The position numbers and the translations under genes are program-made. Below, piece by piece: positions 35,801-47,818 of a stretch of DNA of 64,000 nucleotides (position 1 is the stretch's first letter; every line of letters begins with the position of its first letter). The notes under the pieces were generated by a model. That model did not search any database and was not told the origin of the DNA. It was given only the letters and a program-made list of their open reading frames with translations. Source of the stretch: Thuidium tamariscinum (taxonomy: Eukaryota; Streptophyta; Bryopsida; Hypnales; Thuidiaceae); NCBI GenBank assembly GCA_947034885.2, contig OX344751.2, forward strand, positions 39,833,082-39,897,081, given 5' to 3'.

Positions 35801-37003
35801 ATAAATTGCAAAACCATAGGACTCCGATGTGGCAGGGGCAGTGCGACTCTGTTAAGGACTCCACCATAGCTTATTTCCATGTTTAAATGGAGGACATTAA
35901 CCCTTAAGCATTTCAATCCTTTTTTGAATTTTTGCACATTTTTGCTTATAGCTTTGTACGGATATATCATAAACTAGAATTTAATGAATTTGGTCATTAA
36001 AGAAGGTTGTCTTTTCTAGATTGAAGTGCTCTTTTCTAGATTCAAGTACTAATTCAAGGTCATTTGATAAATGAGAAGTTAATTGGATGAAACCAGGCCT
36101 TGAAGCCCTCTGTTCATCGTCTAGAATATGGTTGTCAACACGCTTTAGGGTTGAATCCTACCATCAAAGGTAGGTCCAGTAGGGTGGCTTTAAGCTCAGT
36201 AAAAGAGGGCAGGAATCTCTTAGTTTTTGCAAATTTTGAATTCATATTTACAATTAGAGAACTTGAAATAGCAAGTCATGGGCTGAACATACTCTAAACA
36301 CAGCACAAAGTAGGGTTCATTTTCCACTTTTACCTTGAAGAACCCAAAATTTATCTTGGTATACGCCCACCTTTGATGGTAGGACTTACCGTCTTGCTTA
36401 ACTGTGCTAGTTCTTTTTCGAGTTCTCAGCATTAGGAGGTTCACTCTCTTTGTCCAGGTAGGCATGAAGAGCTGACAAAGCAAACTAAGAAGCTTGGAGA
36501 AAAAATGAAGACCATGCATTAGAGGAAATTGAGGCCAAAACAAGACTACAAGTTCCTAGTCTATGGGAAACAACGGAATTGCACAGCGGTGTGAATGTGA
36601 CGTGGCCGAGACCTGGCCAAGTCATTTCTTATTTTTCTTTAGATTTTTTTTCACATTTCAGGACCTCTAAATTTTATTTTTATTTTTATTTTTTGAATTA
36701 CTTCCTAACGACAACCAATCATTCTTTTTATCTGTTTTGAAAACAGCAAGGGAAATAGGCCTCAAACGGCCATCATTTGTGCAAATTCCCCCTAATGGCT
36801 TCATATTTGGCTTTTAAGTGCTAGATTCCACCAAAAAAATATTATGTCTAAACAATGGCACCAAATTGTGATTATGTGAGAAAATTTTGAATAAAAATAA
36901 ATTCTTCAATAAAATTGCCACGTTGCGGATGAAAAGAAAATTATCGACATGTGAAATGTACTAATGTGATATTTTCTATCCAATATGTGAATGAATGTTG
37001 AAA
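32867..37003 (+). repeat. Segmental duplication copy 1, AT-rich part
   Basis: No convincing gene. It matches 50159-51957 and 55491-57821 in direct orientation. Divergence is low (under about 1 percent by eye) for 32900-35100 and clearly higher (a few percent) for 36080-37000. The point 34663-34667 (TTGTT) is the empty site for gene-capture element 2. The open frames are short and differ between copies, so I do not call them genes. Confidence 0.85.
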
Positions 37004-37075
37004 CATAAGAGGATTTTTCAGGGCTTCAGGAGACCATTTCAACCCTATTCCCCTGTTTGCGAACGCGTCAGATAA

Positions 37076-37106
<31 letters not shown>

Positions 37107-37318
37107 TAATTTTTTTATATTAAAATATTATTAAATAATAATAAAAATAATAATAAAATAATTTTTTTATATTAAAATATTATTAAAATAGTAATTAAAT
37201 ATGATTATGTGATGTGGCAGCCTCTTGGCCACATCAGATCGCCTCAGTGGCAGCGTTCAGAGAGTTCCCATGGCTTGATAACTCACGGTCTTCCAGAGTA
37301 GCTAAAAATCCTCTTATG
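37004..37318. mobile_element. CATAAGAGG-family MITE, copy 2
   Basis: 315 bp from CATAAGAGGATTTTT to AAAAATCCTCTTATG, with an (AAT)n core and a GATGTGGCAGCC...GGCCACATCAG pair. The duplicated unit (around 57818) has the uninterrupted sequence GTTGAAATTTAGAAC, equal to the two flanks joined, so no target duplication is visible. Confidence 0.85.
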
Positions 37319-38362
37319 TTTAGAACACTCCTTTCACATTCTATACCGCCAATTTGGCACTTTATAAAGAATGGGAAAGAAAAGCCATGTAGAAGACTCA
37401 CTTTTCTTTCATGAACATTGAAAAGTTTGATGATGATGCTATTATCTAACAAACACATTTGATGAATGGCTAAGGATTGAAGGGTAGACTATTGAATCAT
37501 ATTGGGCTTCTATGGCAACTTACGCTTCCTTTCATGAAGATGAGTTGTGAAAATGTAATGGAGTGACACAATACCATACGTCTTGAAAATATTTAGAAAA
37601 ATTTAGAGCATGTCTAAAATTTTAAAAATTGTAGTTCTAACTATTCTTTGAAAACCCCAAAAATTAATTGTTGCCAACTTTAGGACACATTGTTGTAATT
37701 CTTGTCCCAATGCATTTGATTCCCAAATACCCACACCCATCCCATCCAAATCCATTCCAAAACTTTGCCTACCAATAAAAAAGTGTCAATTTCAACCAAG
37801 AAGTGGTTGGCCAATTCTTAAAGGTTTAAATTGCACAAGACAATCGCACATGTTTGAGTCTTGACAAATTCCACTCTTATCCTAGGATGATGATCTCTCC
37901 AGAATTCTAGACTTCTCCCAAAACACTCTTGCAATCTTGCATATGTTGAAACTGAAAGTGACACAAACAATGAGTCGAACTCACATTCTTCCCCCTTAAA
38001 ATGCTTGGGTCGAACAAGCCATGATACTAACACGGTTAATGTTCAAATGCCCATCAATTTGCATTGCTTGACAAGCTCCAACTTGCCAGTTACTACTTCC
38101 AATCTGTGGCAGTTGGACAACGAAGATGAGCAATTGAGCATCGCGCGAATTTGAGAATTGTAACCAACATGAGCTGCTCGTGACCAAGTACATTCTAACT
38201 GAACTCCGCGGCGATCTCTTTCAACGACCTGCAACCTCCTTCTTACCAAAGCAATTTATATGCAGGTGGTCTTGCATATCCACGCACAGCTTTCATTAGA
38301 CATATGAGCAAATAGTTAAGCCAGTGAGTGTTGAATGACTCACTGGCATTGATTGAAGAGCA
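37319..38362 (+). repeat. Segmental duplication copy 1, near-identical tract
   Basis: No convincing gene. It matches 57822-58862 almost base for base (I saw a single indel near 37621), much closer than the neighbouring 36080-37000 segment. Short open frames on the minus strand are conserved only because the DNA is. Confidence 0.8.
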
Positions 38363-39119
38363 TGCCAATCAAAAATCAATAGTAAGAAGGCTACATATAC
38401 GAGAATATATGGAATGACATCTGCAATAACCATGATATTACGAAAGATGAAAAAGTCACAAGCATATGCATTAGTCGTAATCAGACCAAGACTTTAGGAT
38501 GATCATCCAACACACAAGAGAATGAGAATATCGTGCCGTGGGTGCAGAATGATACCAGCAACTAAGAAATTATTTAACCAAAGTAACTACATGCAGATTT
38601 AGAATTTGTGAGCAATGGCCATACTTTGAATGATAATAGAATCCACGACATGAAACCAAACTAGTCTGCTCGACAGTGTCTCCTTCCCGATAGTTGTAAT
38701 ATCCGGCTGAATCAGGTTCCTGTGGGGTGAAACCATTGACGGACGCTTCAATTGAGATCCTGGACTTGCTTTCAAGAGAGATTGCAGTTAGGCTACCAAT
38801 TCCAGTCATCGTGATGCAAAATACTACAAAGATGTATCAAACCTCGAAAGTGGGTACACAAGTCACTCCAACGCACACCTACATTCTACTCGTTCAAAAA
38901 AACTCAATCCCACCCTTCAGCCAAGCACTTCAATCCGTCCAGAAGAAATCTTTAGATACATCAACAAACGAAGTGGATTATTAATAATAATAAAAACAAT
39001 TAATTTTTTAATTTTTTAAATATTATTATCTGACGTGGCAGTCTCTCAACCACGTCAGATTGCAGATGTGACAATTCCCAACATCGTTCCTACAGTTGGG
39101 AACTTGCAGTCTTTTAAAT
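38363..39119 (+). other. Gene-free DNA, partly shared with 58863-59390
   Basis: 38380-38790 is a clearly diverged relative of about 59130-59380 (shared blocks GGAATGACATCTGCA, TGCAGATTTA, GAGCAATGGCCA-like). The rest is AT-rich and contains a partial MITE-like GACGTGGCAGTCTC...CCACGTCAG pair near 39032-39061. No gene is seen. Confidence 0.5.
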
Positions 39120-40330
39120 TGCAGAAAAAACATCTAATGATATGTTTTCAACACTATACTACTTGACCACAAAAACATAAGAGGGTTTTTTGGGGTATTG
39201 AGAGACTATTCCAGCTTCTTTCTCCATTCTGTGAACCAACCACTACTGGTGAGAATTAAAAAAAAAATTTTAATTTTTAAAATTTTAAAATTTATTTTTT
39301 ATTATTTTAATTTAATAAAATATTATTATCTAATGTGGCAGTCTCTATGCCACATCAGATCAGTTGCTGGGATAGTTTTCAATGAATTTCCACAATCCAG
39401 GAACTCGCAATCTCCCAACATGGTAAAAAAACGAGTAAGAAAACCTCTTATGATTGTTTCACTTTATCATAAAGCCAAGTGATTGACAATGCATGCTATT
39501 GAATGTTGTAGAAAATCTAAGATTATGTACTTAGGAATGGTGAGAGTATCATTTTTGTGTAGAATGGATGTTTAACTCCAAGGTTTGATAACCCTATTTT
39601 GCAAAGATAAAAAGAATTTTTTTTCTCACTTCAAACCTCATGATCTTTCAATCTACTAGGTGCAATGCGTTGAAGTTTATTTCACACATTGCCTTACTTC
39701 TTTGATACATTTGTATAGAATTGGGGGTCAAAAACAGTTTTAACTTTGATTTTGGACAATGCATCAAAAATTGGCAATTTGAGACTTTTCTTCTTCTAAA
39801 ACCATGAAAACATCCTTTGTCCTTTTGAGCTAACCTTTAGGTGTTGATTTCATTTTGACAAAGATTTCACTTTTGAATTATATTTCAAACCAACAACTAA
39901 TTTGAATTCAAATAGAATATTCAATTTCAAGATTTTATTTGTTTACCAATTACATTAAGTTGAATTTTAATCTCCACTAATTTGATGGATCCAATTAAAG
40001 TATCATAAAGTGAAGTATATAGACATTTTAATATTCAAAAAGGCATATATTGAATTTCTATAAATCAAAGTATAAAAGAAAAATACATTTCTCTACAACA
40101 CTCATTGATGATTCTTTAATGAATAAATAAACAAAAAAACATTGCAATTTTATCTATAATTATTCATATTATATTTAAAATCTTAATCCAAAAGTACAAA
40201 TTAATTCTTTGTTTCTTCTAGGATCTCATCTCAATAATCTAAGAACCACAAAACTTCGTAGTAAAAAATTTCAACTTAAAAAAGACTAAAGCCTATGTAT
40301 TAAGCATTCAAACAAGCAAGTATTTGTTTG
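39120..40330 (-). repeat. Degenerate inverted copy of 33440-35660
   Basis: On the minus strand this follows 35660 back to 33440 with substitutions and a large internal deletion. 39453-40010 pairs with about 35567-35010, and 40010-40330 with about 33750-33440. It is split by a MITE at 39176-39452. No gene. Confidence 0.7.
39176..39452. mobile_element. CATAAGAGG-family MITE, copy 3
   Basis: 277 bp from CATAAGAGGGTTTTT to AAAACCTCTTATG. It has an AT-only core and a TGTGGCAGTCTC...GCCACATCAG pair. The inverted relative at 35560-35600 lacks it. Confidence 0.75.
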
Positions 40331-40685
40331 AAACGCTATAATAGGATAAAAACATGAAGCACCACTACTTCGCATTGCATATTGAATGGATAACACAAAA
40401 TTGGGTATAACTTCATGAAATTTTATTACTATATTAAAAATTTTGAAAAATAAATTGATAAAATTAGATAATTTTGTGCATTGCTAACTAACTATCATTT
40501 TTTACTTTCTTGTTTTATTTCACCAAACTTTAAATATAAGTGTTTTAGTATGATAATAATGTGTTTCATCTGATGATTTTCAATTCAAATTTCAACCCCT
40601 TGTTCCTCTATAAATGCTATGAAAATTATTTAGTTAGAAGGGATCCTAGAATGCATAACTAAAAGATCCATATAGATGCAGGAAA
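40331..40685 (+). other. AT-rich DNA without gene
   Basis: Nothing recognised. Confidence 0.5.
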
Positions 40686-42400
40686 AACGAGACAAAATTT
40701 CTTAGTTTTCGCAAATAATTCTTTTCAAAATTCATATTTACAATTAGAGAATTTGAAATAGCAAGTATAGGTCTTGAACATATCCTAAACACAACACAAA
40801 GTAGGGAGGATTTTTTCACTTTTATCTTAAAAAATCCAAAATTTACCTTAGTATAAGCCCACCTCTGATGGTAGGATTTAACCTGTTGCTTCGCATAACT
40901 TGGATTTTTAATGGATATTGGATAGTGAGGCATGATACCTCACTACCCACCTAATTGACCCAAAAGAATTTTAAGTTAAAAAAATAAATTATTAAGTCAC
41001 CCCCCCCTTCTATCCCAAACAAACAAACAAAAATTTAAAAGTTTCAAATTTCAAGTTTCAAATTTCAATATTTGCATTCCCCCTCCACAACTTGTAATTT
41101 TCATAAGCCAATGTGATTGACAATCATTGTGGAATTTTATCCATATCCTTATTCTATATATGTCTTTAAATTTGTATCCATATCCGGTATTTTAATATTG
41201 TATCCATACTCAATATTCATTTTTCATTCATATCCATACTTTAAATTTGTATCCATATCCGTATTTGGACGGCTCAAATTAAATCTCGCGAGATCAACGG
41301 CTTGTGATTTTTTGGGAAATCAATGGTGATTTTGAAGGTCACCATTTTAATTAAAACTATCAATGGCCTCTAAATTTTTGGAGAGGGAAAGGGAGGGGGG
41401 GCAATTGCAAGCCAGGGTGGCTGCATCTTTTGAAAAACCATATTGCTGCCTAGCTCTTTCTTGAGTTCTCAACATCAAAGAGGTTCATTCTCTTTGTCCA
41501 GGCAAACATGAAGAGCTGAAAAAGAAAATTAAGAAGGTTTTAGAAAAAATGAAGACCATGCATTAGAGGAAATTGAGGCCAAAACAAGACTACAAGTTCC
41601 CGGTCTATGGGGAACAACGGAATTGCACAGTGGCAAGAATGTGACATGGCTGAGACCCAGCCAAGTCATTTTTTATTTCTTTTTGGACTTTTTTTCACAT
41701 TTTAGGACCTCCAAATTTTATTTCTATTTCTATTTTTTGAATTACTACTTGACAACAACCAAATATTTTTTTTCTATTTCAAGAACAACAAGGGAAATAG
41801 GCCTAAAACGGCACTCCCTTGTCCAAATTCCCCCTAATAGCTTCATGGAGGTTTGGCTTACAAGTGCTAGATTCCACCAAAAAAAATATTATGTCTAAAC
41901 AATGGCACCAAATTGTGATTATGTGAGAAAATTTTGAATGAAAATAAATTCTTCGATGAAATTGCCACGTTGCGAATGAAAACAAAATTATATATATGTA
42001 ATATGTGCTAATGTGATATTTTCTATCCAATATGTGAATGAATATTGCAATTTGGAGCACTCCTTTGACATTCTATACCACCACTTTGGCACTTTATAAA
42101 GAATGGGAGAAAAAAGTTGTGCAAGAGACTCACTCTTCTTTCATGAACATTGAAAAGGTTGGTGATGATGCTATTTCCAAAATAGTGCATTTGATGAATT
42201 TCTAGGAATTGAAAGGTAGACTATTGTATCATCCTAGGCTTGTGTGGCAATACTTCAAATCAACTTGGTTCATTAAGATGAATTGTCAAAATGTAATGGA
42301 GTGATATGATACCATATGTCTAGGTCAAACTTGAAAATATTTAGAAAAACTTAGAGCATGTCTAAAATTTAAAATTTTTTAGTTCTAACTATTCTTTGAA
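40686..42400 (+). repeat. Diverged direct copy of 36200-37650
   Basis: Blocks at 40690-40880, 41455-42050 and 42050-42400 follow 36200-36400, 36415-37003 and 37319-37650 in order. It lacks the MITE found at 37004-37318 and contains an extra 560 bp at about 40885-41450. No gene. Confidence 0.75.
40885..41450. other. Unidentified 560-bp insertion
   Basis: Present only in this copy of the repeat. It has a GTGAGGCATGATACCTCAC hairpin near its left end (40925-40943), a CCCCCCCC tract near 41000, several TATCCATATCC-type repeats (41140-41265) and a CTCGCGAGA palindrome. No open frame of interest and no obvious terminal repeats. Confidence 0.45.
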
Positions 42401-43960
42401 AAGTTAACCTAAGAAATTCATTGATGCAAATTTTGAATATCCAAATATTTTTTGAAAGAAACTTTAGAAAAAGTAATGCATTTACATATATATAGAATCA
42501 ATTGAATAATTAATCCAAAATTGGGAGTGTCAAAAAAGTAGAAAGTGCAAAGTGCAAAAATCCCCCCAAATGCAGTGATCTATCCATATTCAAAAATTGA
42601 ATTGATTTGTCAACAAGTTATTGAATTTGACCTATGTGTATTGCTCATTGCTTGTTTTTGTTGTGCTTGTATTCATACTTGAAAGAAATAGTAAGTAGGA
42701 AAAATACAAAGAATGATTAAAGTACTAAAGTATTCCAAATTCAATTGTTGAATTCCAAAAAGTTAAAACCTAACAAATATAGTATTGTAACAAAAAAAAC
42801 CTTCATCCTATGTTTGTTTTTTGTTTTTTCAAGATAGATTGAAAATTGAGTTCAAAATAAACTTTGAAGATTGTTTGGGAATAGAGATTTCATATGACCT
42901 TCTAGATTCCAAAACTCATAACATTCATCTTGCTACTATGAACAAAATAAAATGATTTAACGGTTTCCAAACACTTTTAGATACAAAAAATCTAGTTCAA
43001 TTTTATATTTTCTTAAGCAAACATTTTTTCCTAGCTACCTAAGTTGTCTAGGTTTTGATAGAAATTTAGTATGGATTAATATCATATTTTAAATCTTTTA
43101 CCGTGTAGTCAAATGCTCTAAAAATTGTTGTTATTTAAATACTGCTACTCCTTAACCACATCTAAATAGAATCTTTTTTGTAAAAATATAATCAGAACCT
43201 TTATATTGCGAAGAAACAATACCTCAAGACTTCAAGGGTTAAAAAATCATTTTTTTTGTCAATGATGTGAATACATTTTCCTAAGAATAATGGAATAAAA
43301 ATTTTAAAACAACTTTTGAAAACAAAATTAATTAGAAGAAACAAACAATTGAACAAAAGATATGAAAAATTGGAACACATTGTTGAAATCACTTCTTATA
43401 TTAAAAGGAAACTGTATTATAATTTCATATTTACATTCACACAACTTTTCACTCATTTTTTCTTAATAGATTTTAATAGCATTTCAACATCTTCTCAATG
43501 AAAGTAACCTAAAAACCTCTTATTAGATGAAATTTTGGCTAAGATTTCACAACAAACTTTACAAATATGAATTCTTCAAAATTTGAAAAACTGTTGATTA
43601 TTCACCTATTGTCTAATAAATAATAATCTATAATATTATTTTTGACTTCCAATAAGATTGAATCCAAAAAGGCAATTTAAACATGGAGATAATCCTCAAT
43701 TGCTTCTTTGATTTTACTTAAGTGTAGTTACCATTGTGGAATATTGATATTAAACTCTTCAAATCACTTCAAAGTCTTTAGTTAGTAGTGATGAATTTAA
43801 TAATGCACTTATAGTCACAATTGTTGAAAAAATAAGTTATTGTAGTGAATATTTTTTGTGGATGAAGTGATTGGCTTACAAATCAAATCCTTATCAATTA
43901 GATGTTCAAAGTTAGAAAATTGGATGGATACAAGTATGTCCAAACAATTTTTTTTCCATC
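42401..43960 (+). other. AT-rich DNA without gene
   Basis: Very AT-rich with short low-complexity frames. I saw no match elsewhere in the window. Confidence 0.5.
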
Positions 43961-44878
43961 CATCCACTTGTTTGTAGACTCTTATTATAGTTCGTTACAA
44001 TTTATACAACTTTTTCTTGTAAATACTTGGTGTTGGGTGATTGTACAAAACACTTGTGCTATTTTGGATCACATGTCTCATGCCGATTTGTTTTTTGACT
44101 ATAACTTTTACATTTTTGGTCCAAATTATTCAATATTTCTAGAGAAGGTACTCATAACTATTATACACCTTACATAATCTTTTTCATAATTTTCAAAAAT
44201 AATTTATTACTAAAATATTACTAGTGATTGAATGTCACAAATGACCATTTGGAGGTTTTTAGTACTAAAGGAGTACCTTCTTTTAAAATTATTTTTAGAT
44301 GACATTTGGATAAAAAGGTATTCAAGTAGACTTCTAGCTTTCCAAAGAAGGATTCTTGAAAATAGTTAATTTTATGTGGTGTGCAAGTCTACAAAGTGAG
44401 CTTCTTTCTGCTTGTATTTTAAAACATGTAAAATATCATTTTGGTGTTTATTTTGGTAAATGACCATCTTCATAAAGTTGTTGCAAATGAAACTTTCTAA
44501 TTTTTTGTATTTATATATTTTTACTATTTTTTCCTAATTAAAATATGAAGGTATGTATTTCCTTGAGGTTTGGGAAAAAACTAGAATTTCTTATTTTTTG
44601 CAAATAATTTTTTTCGCAAATTTTGAATTTGTAATTGGAATCAAAGTTCCCACATTAGTTGGAAGAAGAATGCAAAGTAAATTAGATAAACATAAAATAG
44701 AAGACTTTTTGTTTTACTTGCACCTTTAGAATTACTTTAAGTAGTCGAGCAAGAGGCCAGTTCACCCCAATTGGGAGAAAGGGTCCTTTGAGGTCTCAAT
44801 GCTTGTAGAAAGAACGCAGACTTGCGCTCATGCCCTCCATCCATCCAATTGGGGCAATAAGGGGGTCCATTTACCCTA

Positions 44879-44985
44879 CACCTAGATGAACCTTTACTTG
44901 GAGTACCAAATCACTTGGTGCATTTCAACATACACAATCCACTATGGTACAACGTTCCAAGAAGCTTGAGTCATCAAAGTCCCAC
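44879..44985 (-). pseudogene. F-box 3'-end relic
   Basis: The block ACCTAGATGAACCTTTACTTGG through GGTACAACGTTCCAAGAAGC matches the extreme C-terminus and 3' flank of the F-box genes (compare 20059-20165). The rest of the coding region is missing. A sister relic is at 60318-60455. Confidence 0.75.
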
Positions 44986-45834
44986 ACCCAAACAAAGCAG
45001 AAACTCCTCATGAGATATTAGGAACATATTTAGAGATACCAATTTTTCATAACTTGGAAAATTTATGGTTTATTCATCTATTGTTTACTAAATGCATATG
45101 AAGAGAGAGAGGGGTGCTGGTATGTGAGCTTAGAAGTTTGAGCCTATGAGCCTAAAAGACGATACACTTATAGTATAAGTCTCTTTATGAAAGAAACCCT
45201 CTATGATTATAGTGTATTAATATTATAAATACCTATATTATGGACCGTGTTTATGTTATAAACACCTTCAATAGTGGTAGAATATCTAGTTATACATATA
45301 TATAGTCAAGGCTCAAATACTCACATTTTCATGCTCACATACTAGCACCGTTGGGTCCTTCAAATCACCTCAATAACTTCAAATACTAGTGATGAATTTG
45401 ATAATGTACCGACAATCACAATCGTTGAAAAAACAAATTATTGTAGTGAGTATTGAGTGGGGATGAAGCAATTAGCTTACAAATCAAACCCTTATGGACT
45501 AGATGTTCAAAAACTGAAAATTTGGTGGTTGCAAGTATGTCCCAAAGAAAGAAATGCTTGTTTTTCTCTCCATTCATCCAATTGTTTGTAAGATTTGTAT
45601 TGTATAGCTTCAAACAACTTGTTCTTGTAAATATTTGGTGTTTTCAAAGGAGATCCTTTAAAAATAGATTCAATAAAGAACTAAAATGAAAATCATCAAA
45701 AATGCCACAAACAAAAGTTAATAGTTTAAATTCATAGCAAAATAATACTTTTGGAAATTACAATGATTGAACTAAGAAAAGGGATTTTCAAATTCTTTTT
45801 TAATGTTAATGCAAAAACACTTAATGATTGCAAG

Positions 45835-46265
45835 AAACAATTGTCATCTTTTTTGGTCTCTTTGGCCTCAAATATGTGCTTTTTTGCTCATCACACTTGC
45901 ATTGTATATTAAATTTACATGAAATTTGAAATAGAGGTACATTTTGTAACTGTAGACATTAATTAGTTGTTTTAGTTTATCAAAATAATTTTACTATTTT
46001 AAAATAGCTCCTAATTGGATGTCTACCTTAACCATTTTAGAGGGGGAAGAGTGTACAATTTTTTGACCCAAAAATGCAAGTTTGAATCTCCAAAATTGGT
46101 ATACAAGGACTTCTATAAAATTTATATAAGACCAAATTAAAAAGGTTTCCTGAAAATAACAAACTATGCACCTTCTACATTTGTTGAAAGTGCACAATGT
46201 TTACATGAGTGCAAAACCACAATTTTTTTTCCAAAAATAAAATTGGCTGAAATAGGGCATCTTTA
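45835..46265 (+). repeat. AT-rich dispersed repeat, copy near F-box C
   Basis: Diverged relative of 2581-3012. It keeps the TGATTGCAAGAAA start, the CTAATTGGATGTC block and a CCCAAAAATGCAAGTTTGA block. Confidence 0.6.
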
Positions 46266-47214
46266 AATTAGAAAAATGGTTTATTTTATTTAGTTTGAAT
46301 CTTTTTACTATTTCCTAAAAATCAAACATCAAAGTATTCATTTTCTTGGAATTTTTCATCATCCTTTTTTTGGAACTTAACTTCTAGAGTGACATAGAAC
46401 TATGTTCAATGCTTTACAAATTATCCATATTTTGTTTTATTTAGAACTACTTCAATATTTTACAAATTGTTTTAGAAAATTGTTTTTAAAGTCATGATAT
46501 CTTGTACAATATTGATTAAAATAGTCTATTTTGAGGAAAAACATTGGCAAGTGATCCTTGCAATAATCCTACTTGGCTACTTTGCTAGTGTATCTTATCA
46601 AATTCTTATATTCTATGAATCAAAATCATTTGACAACTATTGAATTTAAGTTCAATATTTTATAAGTTTTAAAATATCTACCTCATTTCTTTAAGGACAT
46701 AAGATTTGTACATCTTATAGTATCTAAAATATTAGGCATCACAAAACAACTAATTTTGGGTTTAGATATTGTCCAAAAAGTTTATGAACTATCAAAGTGT
46801 TGATCACAAGTATATTTGAAATTCAACCACTTGTTCATTCAATGTTGTACATTGTTATAGGCCCTCTTCCATTGAATAAGGCTATCATTTTTGTGTACAT
46901 ACTTGAATGATGTTGTGATCAATAACATGAATTTTTAATATCTTAATAATATGGTTTTGACTCCAAATCAAGTTCAAGAGGAATATTCTTACAATGACAT
47001 ACATTGAATGTGCACTAGTATTTTAAGCCCACTCTAGATGATTCCCTTATAAAGCACTTAACCACCAAGATGGCTAAATGGTTATCAAACGTGGCATTCA
47101 AGCCTTGAGACAACAATCTTGTAGGATATGTGAATTGAACATTGAGAATATTGAATTTTAATCTTAGAGCATGCTAGAAATCAATGGAAAAACTACTATA
47201 CATAAGACTTGCCG

Positions 47215-47818
47215 ACAAGTTAAAAGTCAAATGGTAAAATTGGCTCAAACAAAAGCTCTACAACACAAAGTTCTAGTACAATGATTGCCGAGCTAAACTA
47301 CTTGAGACAACTTAATGCAAAAGTATGCTCACCATTTGAGCTCGAAAGCTAGAATGTCTACTACAAATTCATGAAGTGTTTTGAAAAGACCCAATTTTCC
47401 AATACTTAGGCAATAGAAAGCCAATGAAATCTTTTGTCAAAGAAGACATGGGTAGGACCAAATTATGGAAAAGAAGAGTGACTCAAGTAGAGCATGAGAG
47501 TCACCAAAACTAGCTCAATTGCCACATCGATTGGGTGGAAAACTAAAATTCACGCAAGTAAACACTTGCATTCCTTTGCCTACAAACGAAACTGAACAAA
47601 TCACAAACATAATTGTACACTTCAAAATCACACCACTAGAGCAAATTATGTACAATACAATATTCTATACCTAGATAAACCTTTACTTGGAGTACCAAAT
47701 CACTTGGTATGTTTGAACATACACAATCCACTAAGTACTATTGTACAACGTTCCAAGAAGCCCGAGTCATATATCTCCCAAGAATCGGCTCCTTGCTGAA
47801 GGAGTTCGGCAGACTACT
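47215..47818 (-). other. 3' flank of F-box gene C
   Basis: No gene. Homologous to 19613-20213 and 62892-63418. The readable remnant of the ancestral F-box C-terminus lies next to the stop codon at 47819. Confidence 0.6.

Larger units (their letters stand above)
43961..47214 (+). repeat. Second segmental duplication, copy 1 (F-box C downstream DNA)
   Basis: Direct match to 59391-62890 with a few percent differences; that copy has an extra CACTA-type MITE. It includes the AT-rich dispersed repeat at 45835-46265 and an F-box 3' relic at 44879-44985. No intact gene. Confidence 0.85.

Noticed and set aside
35167-39482. Short frames in the AT-rich duplicated DNA (for example 37818-38249 minus, repeated at 58318-58749)
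   Set aside because: They are conserved because the DNA is nearly identical. There are several overlapping frames in one place and none has a recognisable motif.
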